Shown here: positions 1 to 8,476 of the stretch, one piece after another | Layout: every line of letters starts with the position of its first letter | Numbering within the stretch: position 1 is the stretch's first letter | Assembly (NCBI RefSeq): GCF_963853665.1 | Contig: NZ_OY970459.1 | Span: forward strand, 3,348,001-3,412,000 | Direction of reading: 5' to 3' | DNA: 64,000 nt | Origin: Mycobacterium decipiens | GTDB taxonomy: Bacteria; Actinomycetota; Actinomycetes; Mycobacteriales; Mycobacteriaceae | Position numbers and translations under genes: made by a program | Notes under the pieces: model-generated | Databases searched by the model: none | Seen by the model: the letters and a program-made list of their open reading frames with translations, nothing else | Told to the model about the DNA's origin: nothing

Positions 1-776
1 TCGCAGTGATCTCCGGTGGCGGAACCGGCATCGGCGCGGCCATCGCAAAGCGGTTCGCCGCAGAGGGGGCTCGAGTGGTGGTCGCGGGCCGGCGGCCCGA
101 GCCGATCGAGGCCGTCGCCGCCGACATCGGCGGGGTGGCCGTCGCCGCCGACATCAGCGTGACCGACCATGCGACGGGCGCCATCGCCGCCGCGCTGACC
201 CACTTTGGCGGGCTCGACATTGTTGTCGCTAACGCCGGCGTCACATCGGGCGGCGATGTGTTGTCGGTTCGCGACGACGATTGGCAGCAGCTGTTGGATG
301 TGAATGTGACTGGGGCGATGAAGCTCGCCCGGGCGGCCTTGCCGGCGCTCATCGACCGCGGCGGAGGGTCCATCGTCAATATCTCGTCGGTGAGCGGCTT
401 ATCGGCGTCTCCCGCGCATGCGGGCTATGGCGTGAGCAAATCGGCGTTGCTGGCGCTGACCCGGTCGATGGCCTATGACTATGGCCGCCAACGCATTCGA
501 GTGAACACGGTGTGCCCCGGCTGGGTGCGCACGCCGATGGCCGACCAGGCGATGGATGCCTTGGCCGACACGAAAGACATCAGCCGCGAAGAGGCGTACC
601 GACTGGTCGCCGCGGATCTGCCGCTGGGGCGGGTGGCGAGCCCAGAAGAGATCGCACACTGCTGTTTGTTTCTCGCCTCCGAGGAGGCTTCCTTTGTCAC
701 GGGCGCGGTCTTGGTCGCAGATGGCGGCGCTGAGATCGTCGGCGTGGGCACGCTGGCATTCGTCGACAACGGTTGA
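1..776 (+). CDS. Short-chain dehydrogenase/reductase, 5' end outside the window
   Basis: NAD(P)-dependent oxidoreductase of the classical SDR family. The reading frame is open from base 3, so the true start lies upstream of the window. Visible motifs are the cofactor glycine motif SGGGTGIG at the very start, NAG in the central strand, the catalytic serine in NISSVSG, and the YGVSK active site. The C-terminal segment (ASFVTGAVLVADGG) is typical of FabG-like SDRs. About 257 residues are visible, so only a few are missing. It converges on the hydrolase at 819-1664 with a 42 bp gap. The substrate cannot be deduced. Confidence 0.9.
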   Translation, partial: AVISGGGTGIGAAIAKRFAAEGARVVVAGRRPEPIEAVAADIGGVAVAADISVTDHATGAIAAALTHFGGLDIVVANAGVTSGGDVLSVRDDDWQQLLDVNVTGAMKLARAALPALIDRGGGSIVNISSVSGLSASPAHAGYGVSKSALLALTRSMAYDYGRQRIRVNTVCPGWVRTPMADQAMDALADTKDISREEAYRLVAADLPLGRVASPEEIAHCCLFLASEEASFVTGAVLVADGGAEIVGVGTLAFVDNG

Positions 777-818
777 CCCGCCTCCCCTGGTCGCTGGGCC
801 GCGCCGACGCATCCGTGT

Positions 819-1664
819 TCAGTGTCCAAGCACCGGCGTCTCCGCCAAGAAACCCCGGATCGCATCGAGCAGCTCCCGTCCGTCGAGCAGTTCTGGGTCG
901 TTGTGGCCCACACCGGGAACCACGACGTAGCGCTTGGGCTCGCCGGCCGCTTCGACCAGCCGCTCGCTGAGCGCGGCGGGGACGATGTCGTCGCCGCTGC
1001 CGGCGATGACCAGTACCGGCGCGTCTACTGAGGCGATGCGCTCGACCGACGGGTAGCGGTCCAGCAGCAACCGGCGCACCGGCAGCCACGGGTAGTGCAC
1101 CGCGCCCACATCGGCCAGCGACGTGAACGGCGAACGCAACACAAGCGCCGCCGGGGCCCGCTGCACGGCCAGCGCGACGGCCACCGCCGCGCCGAGGGAT
1201 TCGCCAAAATATGCGATTCGTTTGGGGTCAACGTCGGCCTGGCCGGCCAGCCACTCCCGCGCGGCCCCAGCGTCGGCCGCCAGCCCCTGCTCCGACGGCC
1301 GACCCGGGTTACCGCCATACCCGCGATAGTCAAACAACAACACCGATAAACCCATGCGATTCAGCGCGACGGCCAGCCCCGCACGCATCGACCGGTCGCC
1401 GGCGTTGCCATTGCACACCAGCACCGCGGGCCCGCTACCGCCCGAAGCACGCGGGAAATACCAGGCGCCCAAGCGCATTCCATCGGGTGTTTCGACCACG
1501 ACGTCGCGGCCGGCGGGCAGAACGGAGGAAGCGTGCGGCACCGGACCCGGCGATGGGAAGTAGATCAGCCGACGCTGCTGCGACCATATGAATGCCAGCA
1601 CGCCCGACGCCACCAGCGCGACGATAGCGACAATCGACAACGCGCGACGCCTCTTTCGCGACAT
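819..1664 (-). CDS. Membrane-anchored alpha/beta hydrolase (Rv2307c-like)
   Basis: Serine hydrolase of 281 residues, the same length as I recall for Rv2307c. An N-terminal basic stretch and one hydrophobic segment (about residues 9-28) suggest a membrane anchor with the catalytic domain outside. The nucleophile elbow is GESLG with Ser156. The likely acid lies in AGSGDD and the histidine in GVGHND near the C-terminus. It resembles the BEM46/Wis2 group of alpha/beta hydrolases. Its start codon directly abuts the stop of the VWA gene (0 bp between them), so it is probably the last gene of the MerR-VWA-hydrolase operon. The substrate is unknown. Confidence 0.88.
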   Translation of the reverse strand: MSRKRRRALSIVAIVALVASGVLAFIWSQQRRLIYFPSPGPVPHASSVLPAGRDVVVETPDGMRLGAWYFPRASGGSGPAVLVCNGNAGDRSMRAGLAVALNRMGLSVLLFDYRGYGGNPGRPSEQGLAADAGAAREWLAGQADVDPKRIAYFGESLGAAVAVALAVQRAPAALVLRSPFTSLADVGAVHYPWLPVRRLLLDRYPSVERIASVDAPVLVIAGSGDDIVPAALSERLVEAAGEPKRYVVVPGVGHNDPELLDGRELLDAIRGFLAETPVLGH

Positions 1665-4481
1665 CTAGCTGGACGACTTGCGGCGCACCAGCCAGATGAC
1701 CACCACGACCAGCACGGCCAACGCCGGTAGCCACGGCAGCAGGAAACCAACCCCCAGCACCACGCCATGCACGGTGGACATCAACGACTGCCACCCGCTT
1801 GCAAGCGCACCCAGGAAACCGCCGCGGGTCACCGCCGGTTCGGCTGAGAGCCTGACATTGATTGTCGCATAAGCAATCTCGTCGCCAAGAGCGGCGCGCT
1901 GTGCCCGCAACGAGTCCAACTCGGCCTGCCGTTGGGTCAGTGACGACTCCGCGGCGAGCAGGTCGGCGACGCTACCCGCCCGGCCCATCAGCTCCAGCAG
2001 TCGTTTGACCGAGGTTTGTAGTGCATCGATACGGGCATCGAGGTCGACGCGCTGCGAAGTGACGTCGGTGTGACCGATCGACATCGACTCAACGACCCCG
2101 AGCTTCTTGGCGCCAGCCAGGACACCGTCGAGCTTGTCCGCGGGAATCCGCACCACCAGGTTGACCGTCGGCGATGACGTCGAGGAGGCCCCAGAACGCT
2201 CCGATCGCGCGTCCACTCGCCCGCCGGCAGCGGTGACCGCGGAGACGAGCTGGTCGGCCGCCTGGGTGGGGTCGGCAACGACCATCTGCAGCGATCCGGT
2301 GGTGACGACGTCGCGTTGGTAGGTACGGTCCGGAGGGGCCTTTGGTAATGGTGCCTGCGGTGCCGCGAGCGTGTTCTCGCCAACCCCGCCCTTCGTCTCG
2401 AGACCGCTGCTTGCATCCGCCGTTTCTGGCTTGCCCGCCACTACTTGATCGCGCGTCGAGGCGGACAAACCGTCCCGACTGAGCGACCACATCCAGCCGA
2501 CGCCGACCAGCAACGCGCTGACCAGCCCAACCGCAACTACATTGCGTAGCTTGACCATTCGCGCCTGCGGCGGCCGGCGGTCACCGCGCTGGGACTGCGG
2601 CGCGGGGATCGGCGTCTCGACGGGTTGCATCACCCGGTGCTGCAGCACGCCCGCGGCCACCACCCGGCCGTCGAGGGCGACGTATGCGGTGAACCTGCAC
2701 AACACGCCGAACCGCAGTGACGTGTCGACGATCCGCTGCTCCAAATCCGCCCTGGAACCGCCCGACGCCAAGCGATCCTCGAGGTCGCGCAGGTGGGCTC
2801 GGGCCCACTGCGCCGTCACCGCCGGCGCCGCGCGGCGCTGTCCGGTGACCGTGGCCGACCAGTCGGCACCCTCGCGCGTCGTGCCGCTCAAGGCGAGCGA
2901 GCCGGTCGCGCTTCCCCGATACCGCCCAGTCACCACCAGCGGCACCCCGGGGACCAGGTCGGGCAGCCGAGCCGGGCTGGCGGTGTCCTCGATGGTCGCC
3001 AGCCCTTCGGCGCGCAGGGCCAGCGAGTATGCGAGAGGTGCGCCGATGCGACGAAGAATGGCGCGCATTGCGTCATCGAGGCGGTCCTCGCTTTCGATCA
3101 GCTCGCAGCGCCCCCCACCGACGGTGGCAAGGCGGTCCAGAAATCCGGCGTTGACGACCTGGTCAATGCCGATCGTGTACACCCGGGCTCGGTGCAGGTC
3201 GCCGGATAGCTCCCGCAGGAGCTGGTCCTCGTTGCCGACCTGCCCGTCGGTGACCAGAATGAGCACGGCGTCACGGGTGTCCCGGACGTGTGGATCCCGC
3301 GCGCGCAATAGGGCGAGGGCGTGCCGCAATGGCGCGAGCATTTCGGTGTCGCCCCGTGCGTCGACGCGAGCGAGGTGCTCGACCGCCCGAAAGCGATGCC
3401 GATCGCTGGCCTCGACCAACCCATCGGGCAGACCCGCGGGGCCCTCGATCCGGTCGTCGAAGGTCAGCACCGCCAACCGGTCATCGCTGGTGAGCGTGTC
3501 CACGATGCGCGCGGCGGCGCGGCGCGCGGCCGCCATCTTCCACCCGGCCATGCTGCTGGAGCGGTCCAGCACCAGCACCAGGTCACGGGGGCGCGGCGGC
3601 GCAGTTGATGCCGGCGGCAGCACGGTGAGCTGATAGGTCCCCTCGTCGCCGTCCGCATCGGGAACCAGCACGAGCGAGTCGGTGAGGTCTTGCGCGCCGT
3701 AGCGGAGCCGCAGGACGAAATCCCGGTTGGCCCGCGCACCGGGTTCTACCCGTATCCGACCGTCGTCAGTCGCCACCGCGTGCAGGTTTGACCGCACCTC
3801 CGACAGGGTGAGACCGGCCGGGTCGATGCCGACGTCGATGGCCAGTGGAACCGGACGCGCGAAGCCGGCCAGCAGCACCGGCGGGGTGATGCGCGACGCG
3901 TCGGGGACCGCGTCCGTGTCGTCGGCGTAGCCGTCGCCGACCGCGGCATCGGTAAGGGGGCTGCCCGGGATATACCGCGGCGCAACGGTAAGCGGGAAGC
4001 GGAACGTCGCCTCGCCATCCGCGTAGGCCAGCGGGTTGACCAGCGTGAGCGCGACACTGACCCGCTGACCGGGCAAGATGTTGCCAACCCGCATGGTAAA
4101 TACGTCCGGCCGCTCCTCCTCGATGACACAGGCTCGCCGGCCCGACGCGATGGCCTGGTCATAGGTTCGGCGGGCAGCCTCCCGCTCCCGGAGCTCGGCG
4201 TCCAGGACCCGCCCGTCGGCGGCTATCCGCATTCGCGTGACCGCGCACCGATCGGGCAGTGGAAACACGTAGGTGGCTTCCAGGGATTCATCACAGGCGT
4301 TGACGAACTGCTGCGTCAGCTCGACCCGGCTGGTGAGGCCCGCGATGTCCACCCGCACGTCGATCCGATCGAGTGGCAGATTGCCCCGCTCGGTGCGCAG
4401 CGCACCCAGGGCAGCCTCGTCGTCCGCGGCGGCGGGACTGGTCGCCTCCGCGTCGGTCATCGGCGTGATCCGCACGGTCAT
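1665..4481 (-). CDS. VIT/VWA domain protein fused to membrane-spanning DUF4349
   Basis: Large 938-residue protein. Residues about 30-160 look like a vault inter-alpha-trypsin (VIT) domain. A von Willebrand A domain follows, with the metal site DRSSS at about residue 306. A linker leads to a hydrophobic helix near 646-666. After it comes a DUF4349-type region (about 720-900, with a heptad-rich segment around LLAAESSLTQRQAELDSL) and a final transmembrane helix ending in RRKSSS. The VIT and VWA part is predicted cytoplasmic and the DUF4349 part external, but topology is inferred. The start ATG overlaps the stop of the MerR-type gene (ATGA), and the stop abuts the hydrolase start, giving a three-gene operon. 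Function is unknown; VWA domains usually bind protein partners through a metal ion. Confidence 0.85.
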   Translation of the reverse strand: MTVRITPMTDAEATSPAAADDEAALGALRTERGNLPLDRIDVRVDIAGLTSRVELTQQFVNACDESLEATYVFPLPDRCAVTRMRIAADGRVLDAELREREAARRTYDQAIASGRRACVIEEERPDVFTMRVGNILPGQRVSVALTLVNPLAYADGEATFRFPLTVAPRYIPGSPLTDAAVGDGYADDTDAVPDASRITPPVLLAGFARPVPLAIDVGIDPAGLTLSEVRSNLHAVATDDGRIRVEPGARANRDFVLRLRYGAQDLTDSLVLVPDADGDEGTYQLTVLPPASTAPPRPRDLVLVLDRSSSMAGWKMAAARRAAARIVDTLTSDDRLAVLTFDDRIEGPAGLPDGLVEASDRHRFRAVEHLARVDARGDTEMLAPLRHALALLRARDPHVRDTRDAVLILVTDGQVGNEDQLLRELSGDLHRARVYTIGIDQVVNAGFLDRLATVGGGRCELIESEDRLDDAMRAILRRIGAPLAYSLALRAEGLATIEDTASPARLPDLVPGVPLVVTGRYRGSATGSLALSGTTREGADWSATVTGQRRAAPAVTAQWARAHLRDLEDRLASGGSRADLEQRIVDTSLRFGVLCRFTAYVALDGRVVAAGVLQHRVMQPVETPIPAPQSQRGDRRPPQARMVKLRNVVAVGLVSALLVGVGWMWSLSRDGLSASTRDQVVAGKPETADASSGLETKGGVGENTLAAPQAPLPKAPPDRTYQRDVVTTGSLQMVVADPTQAADQLVSAVTAAGGRVDARSERSGASSTSSPTVNLVVRIPADKLDGVLAGAKKLGVVESMSIGHTDVTSQRVDLDARIDALQTSVKRLLELMGRAGSVADLLAAESSLTQRQAELDSLRAQRAALGDEIAYATINVRLSAEPAVTRGGFLGALASGWQSLMSTVHGVVLGVGFLLPWLPALAVLVVVVIWLVRRKSSS

Positions 4482-5092
4482 GATGGGCTCCGTTCATCGA
4501 GGGACAGCAAGCCACGGTCGGCCAGCAGGTCGAGCAGTGGCCGAGCGGCCGTACGGATCGCGTGGATGTCGCCTTCGTCGGGTCGGCCGCGGTGATCGAC
4601 AGGCAGCATTAGCAGTGCCCCGCCGGGCAAACTTACGGCGGTCAGCTTGGTGACGGTGTCGGCGCCGCCGCCGTTCGCCACCGGTTCGGCGGCACCTGGA
4701 GGATCGGCCCAGAAGCGGCTCCGGCGCGCCGCCGCTGGTAGCTCCTGCGCCGGCTCGGCCGCGATGACTTCGTCGGGGACGGCGGCGACCCGGCGCAATG
4801 TTTTGTCGGTCGCTCCGGCCAATTCGGCCTGGATCTCGGCGAGCGAGCGGCCTTCGGCCTGGCGGCGTTTGACCGCGACGATCTGCAGTAGGTGCCGGGT
4901 GCCGTATAACGCCGTGCGCCCCCGCAGCGCCGGCCGGTCGACGAGTCCGGTCGTCGTATACCACCGCACCACCCGCCGATCGGGCAGCTCCCGGACGCGT
5001 CCGTTGGGCGCTCCCGGGTAGCCGGGAGCGGCCAGCCCGGCGGCAACCCGCCGCACCAGCTCGTCCAGGGTCCAGGACGCCTGTTCGGCCAT
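4478..5092 (-). CDS. MerR-family-like transcriptional regulator
   Basis: Protein of 204 residues with an N-terminal MerR-type winged helix (RVVRWYTTTGLVDRPALRG, then YGTRHLLQIVAVKRRQAEG) and a C-terminal part that includes LLMLPVDHRG. The start at 5092 lies 10 bp downstream of a double palindrome that also contains a -35-like TTGACA, so autoregulation is likely. Its stop overlaps the start of the VIT/VWA gene by 4 bp, so the two are translationally coupled. The effector is unknown; no cysteine metal-binding pattern is visible. Confidence 0.82.
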   Translation of the reverse strand: MAEQASWTLDELVRRVAAGLAAPGYPGAPNGRVRELPDRRVVRWYTTTGLVDRPALRGRTALYGTRHLLQIVAVKRRQAEGRSLAEIQAELAGATDKTLRRVAAVPDEVIAAEPAQELPAAARRSRFWADPPGAAEPVANGGGADTVTKLTAVSLPGGALLMLPVDHRGRPDEGDIHAIRTAARPLLDLLADRGLLSLDERSPS

Positions 5093-5102
5093 GGCTCGAT
5101 AT

Positions 5103-5127
5103 TGACACTGTCATACTGACACTGTCA
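5103..5127 (-). promoter_or_regulatory. Two tandem 11-bp palindromes, operator/promoter of the MerR gene
   Basis: Two identical copies of TGACACTGTCA (5103-5113 and 5117-5127) separated by 3 bp. Each is a palindrome with a single central base. On the minus strand, TTGACA (a -35 match) is followed about 17 bp later by a TCAATAT -10-like box just upstream of the ATG at 5092. The transcript would therefore be nearly or fully leaderless and the operator overlaps the promoter, as expected for autorepression. The repeats are seen directly; the regulator assignment is inferred. Confidence 0.7.
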
Positions 5128-5142
5128 ATGTTTGCCGGTTGG

Positions 5143-5304
5143 TTAGGCCAGGCGCGTGATCCGGTTTTCCACCACGCCAAGGATCGCGTCACACGCCGGC
5201 TGAATCGCCTCGCGCCGGTTGATCGCCGCGTACCGATGGCAGATCTCCTGCAGCACCTCGGCGTCGGCGACGAACTCCTGCAGCATTAGATGCTCAAAGG
5301 TCGA
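5143..5304 (-). pseudogene. VapC (PIN-domain toxin) C-terminal remnant
   Basis: The frame reads ...FEHLMLQEF, then [16 protein letters not shown] and DAILGVVE before a TAA at 5145. This resembles the helical middle of VapC toxins (AEVLQEILHRY is a common mycobacterial VapC stretch). The N-terminal PIN residues and the rest of the C-terminus are absent, and no antitoxin is nearby. The fragment follows the PE stop codon in the same frame, with only that TAG between them. An ATG at 5286 could start a 47-residue product, but no function is expected. Confidence 0.55.
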
Positions 5305-6915
5305 CTATTCGGGTGATATCGCTTCAGCGACCTGTGCGGGTATGACGTTCACCAGCGTGGGAACGACACCCGCGACTTGCATTCCGGGAACGGTGATGTC
5401 GAGCGGGGCGGGGGTCCCAAGGCCGGGCACTTCTATGGTCGCCGTAATCGGTTGCGGCGGAGCGAGAATCCCGACGAAGGGCATACGGACCAGGACCGGT
5501 GTGTTGGCGCCGATGACGATAGGGGGCAGCGGGGGGATCAACGGGATAGTGACCGTCGCGCTCACCGGTATCCTCAACTCAACGACGGTCACGCCATTGA
5601 GGAAGCCGTTCAACACGTAAGCCGGCATATCAATGAGGGCGCCGATGGCCCCCACACCATCTCCGGTCTGCATCGCGGCGTCCAACACCGTCAGGCCCGT
5701 CGCGAGCCCGTCCAATGTGGCGATCGGCGGACCAACCACCGCAAGCCCTATCGAGTCCGTGACCGTGTTGACCGCGTTGAATCCGTTCTGCACGATCTGC
5801 GTCAGAATGGCGCCCGAGGGAAGCAGGTCGATGAGGTCCTGCTGCATCTGCGCCGGGAGGGACATCAGCGGCAGTAGCTCGCCCGCCGGGCCCTCCACGT
5901 TGATCTCCGACAAGTTGTTGATGTTGATCCCGCTGACGAAGAGATCCACCGTCGCTTGTGGAAGGTAGTGCACCGCGCCGTGATAGTCGCCCATCATCAG
6001 CGCTTGGTTGGCCTTCTCGAGGTCGGCCCAGAAGGTCGGCAATGTCTGCGGTAACTCCGCGCTCGCGTTCTGCAGCGACGTGATGATTGCCTGGCCGTAG
6101 CCAGCTTGCTTCACGACGTACGCCTGCACCGCAGCCGGGAACGCCGCAGCGTTCTGGATGGCAAGTTGGATGTTCGTTGGCAAGTTCGCCACCGTGGTGG
6201 GGAGGTCCTGCACGGCGGCAGCGAACTCATTGCCGATGCTCTGCGCGTAACCGGTCTGGTTCGCGATCACCTGCTGCAGAACCGGGAACGGGTGGGCAGC
6301 CCAGTTGCTGTAGATGGTTTGCAGATTGGCGCCCGTAGTGGCGAAGAGGGTTTGCCACGGACCGCCGGCGGGAGCGGGCGCGCCGGTAGTGGGAGCGAAC
6401 GGGCCGGGCCCGAACAGCCCCGGCAGGAGCCCGCCCCCGCCGCCGCCTAGAGCGGATACCACAGCGCCGAGTTCTTGGCGGGCACCGTTGAGGATCTGGC
6501 CCACCGGCCCGCCGCCAGTGATCGAGCTCAATTCGTTGGGGGCCGAGTTCAAGCCGCCGAGCAGGGGGGCGGCGACCGCGGCCGCGCCGGTGGGAGCGGG
6601 CGCATTCGCCGACTTCGCTAGGCTCTGCCCGACGTTGGCGACCTCGGTGTCGAGGTATGCCGCCGCGCCGCCGTTCAACAGACCGACAAATTCGGTGTGA
6701 AATGCCGCCGCTCGGGCGCTGTATGCCTGAAATTGCTTGCCGTAGGTGCCGAATGTCTCCGAGATGGCGATCGACACGTCATCGGCGGCCGCGGCCGTGA
6801 CGCTGGTTGTGGGACCGGCCGCCGCTGCGGTCGCCTGTTCGAGCGTCAAGCCGATACCCGCCAAATTCCCGGCCGCGGCCGTCACCATGTCCGGCGCTGC
6901 GAACACAAACGACAT
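5305..6915 (-). CDS. PE family protein with long non-PGRS C-terminal region
   Basis: Starts at ATG 6915 with MSFVFAAPDMV, the canonical PE beginning, and runs 536 residues. Residues 1-95 are the PE helical hairpin. The rest has no glycine repeats: a linker rich in G/P/A (about 140-190), a helical region, and a beta-like C-terminus rich in V/I/P (VPGLGTPAPLDITVPG). Members of this type are exported by ESX-5 or related type VII systems, but no partner PPE or ESX gene is adjacent. An upstream in-frame extension to 7095 is unlikely because it lacks the PE start signature. It is divergent from the metallopeptidase at 7048. Confidence 0.9.
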   Translation of the reverse strand: MSFVFAAPDMVTAAAGNLAGIGLTLEQATAAAAGPTTSVTAAAADDVSIAISETFGTYGKQFQAYSARAAAFHTEFVGLLNGGAAAYLDTEVANVGQSLAKSANAPAPTGAAAVAAPLLGGLNSAPNELSSITGGGPVGQILNGARQELGAVVSALGGGGGGLLPGLFGPGPFAPTTGAPAPAGGPWQTLFATTGANLQTIYSNWAAHPFPVLQQVIANQTGYAQSIGNEFAAAVQDLPTTVANLPTNIQLAIQNAAAFPAAVQAYVVKQAGYGQAIITSLQNASAELPQTLPTFWADLEKANQALMMGDYHGAVHYLPQATVDLFVSGININNLSEINVEGPAGELLPLMSLPAQMQQDLIDLLPSGAILTQIVQNGFNAVNTVTDSIGLAVVGPPIATLDGLATGLTVLDAAMQTGDGVGAIGALIDMPAYVLNGFLNGVTVVELRIPVSATVTIPLIPPLPPIVIGANTPVLVRMPFVGILAPPQPITATIEVPGLGTPAPLDITVPGMQVAGVVPTLVNVIPAQVAEAISPE

Positions 6916-7047
6916 TGCGATATCCCCTCGACTCGCAGCACCAATTACCCGACCATCTTCACAAGTGAGCGGCCTTCGCGTCGGCGAATCCGCCAGATAA
7001 CCAGCCCTCGGTGTGATCGCCCGAGCACAGTACCCAGCGGGCATCCC

Positions 7048-8133
7048 ATGTGCCACCATGACACCGTGCGCGCGTTCGCCTGCCCGGTGTGCCACGGTTT
7101 CGCACCTTTCGAGTCGCGCCGATGCCCGAACTGCCTCGCAGAGTTGGGATTACACGTTCCAACTCGCACGATGGTGGCGACCTCGTCGGGCAGTGCGGTC
7201 ATCGATGGCCAGCGCTGGATCGCGTGTACGAGGGCGGCCAGCCTGGGCTGCAACTGGTTGGTGCCCGACGAGCAGGAGTTCAAGGACCAGCGGGGGCGCT
7301 GTCTGGCCGATTCGTTGGTGCGCCGCGAACCCGACGCCGACGACACGATCGCCGTGGAAAAGTTGGCGGCTACGACGACTGCGCTACGGCGGTTGACCTA
7401 TCAGCTCATCGACATCGGTCTGCCGGTCGAGCCGTTCTGGCGCCGTGACGGCGGCGTTGCTTTCGACCTGGTGTCCAGTTACAGCGGCGGCGAGCGGGTG
7501 CTGATCGGGCATGCCGGTGGGGTCATCACCATCGACTTGGTCGAATCGCTGGACGACTACCGCGAGTCGCTGCGGGTTAGCCTCGGGGAGCCCTATCGCA
7601 CCGTGCTCGGCCACTTCCGCCACGAGATCGGCCACTACTACCAGAACATCCTGGTGGAAAACGATCCTGGCGCCACTCGCTATCTCCACGAGTGGCGGGA
7701 GCTGTTCGGCGACGAGCGCGCCGACTATCAGGCCGAGATCGCACGCCATTACAAATTCGGTGCGCCGGCGAACTGGCGTCAGTCCTTCATCTCTGAGTAC
7801 GCGACCATGCACCCCTGGGAGGACTTCGCCGAGTGCTTCGCGCACTACCTGCACATCACCGACACCATCGAGACCACCCGAGAGTCGGGAATAGTGGTGC
7901 AGGCCGACCGGGTACGGTTTTCACTTCCCCGTGACATTGCCCCGCTCGAGTCCTACGACGACGCCCCGATCGAACGGCTGCTGTATGACTGGAAGTGGTT
8001 GTCGCTGTTCTTCAACCGGGTGAACACCTCAATGGGGAAAAACCCGCTCTACCCGTTTGAGATCCCGCCGCCGGTGATCCGCAAGCTCGGGTTCGTGCAC
8101 AAGCTGATTCGAGAAGCAGCGTGCCGCCCGTGA
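7048..8133 (+). CDS. Zinc-ribbon putative zinc metallopeptidase
   Basis: Protein of 361 residues from ATG 7048; GTG 7066 is an alternative start. Four cysteines (C12, C15, C26, C29 from the ATG) form an N-terminal zinc ribbon (CPVC and CPNC). A gluzincin-like HEIGH motif lies at residue 192, followed by conserved acidic and aromatic stretches (LFGDERADY, HPWEDFAECFAHYLH). This matches the putative zinc-binding metallopeptidase family PF15887 as I know it. No signal peptide is visible, so it should be cytoplasmic. It is divergent from the PE gene. The substrate is unknown. Confidence 0.82.
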   Translation: MCHHDTVRAFACPVCHGFAPFESRRCPNCLAELGLHVPTRTMVATSSGSAVIDGQRWIACTRAASLGCNWLVPDEQEFKDQRGRCLADSLVRREPDADDTIAVEKLAATTTALRRLTYQLIDIGLPVEPFWRRDGGVAFDLVSSYSGGERVLIGHAGGVITIDLVESLDDYRESLRVSLGEPYRTVLGHFRHEIGHYYQNILVENDPGATRYLHEWRELFGDERADYQAEIARHYKFGAPANWRQSFISEYATMHPWEDFAECFAHYLHITDTIETTRESGIVVQADRVRFSLPRDIAPLESYDDAPIERLLYDWKWLSLFFNRVNTSMGKNPLYPFEIPPPVIRKLGFVHKLIREAACRP

Positions 8134-8476
8134 CACCATGAATCGACCGTTGCCAGGAGGGTGCCTTTACGCAGCCCGATATGCCAGCGGCGGCCAGGCC
8201 AACACGCTGTTCGTCAGCGAAGGTGCCCGTCTCGGTCCGCATGCTCTACCCAGAAGAGGAGCGCCCGTTGCACTTTGGCGACGACACGACGGTGGTCGTG
8301 TCGGAACCGCTCACCGGCCTGCCCGGACTCTGGCGTGAGGCGCGTGCGGGCACCGCTCTCATAATCGACAACGATATTGACGAGCGAGCCTTCGTACCGG
8401 TCGTTCCGCGCGTTCGTGGGCGCCCAGAGGGACAGGCCGACCAATGACGCGGGGTCAAACAATGCTGTCGTCGGGG
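8134..8476 (+). other. Region with a possible short coding remnant (about 8181-8447)
   Basis: No convincing gene. A plus-strand frame from 8181 to 8447 reads plausibly from an internal ATG at 8241 (MLYPEEERPLHF, later ALIIDNDIDERAF), but it has no clear ribosome site and I do not recognise a family. A minus-strand frame over the same bases is equally open. It may be a decayed gene between the metallopeptidase and the convergent L,D-transpeptidase. Confidence 0.25.

Noticed and set aside
2542..3633. 363-residue plus-strand frame inside the VIT/VWA gene
   Set aside because: Arginine/serine-rich shadow of a clear domain protein on the other strand.
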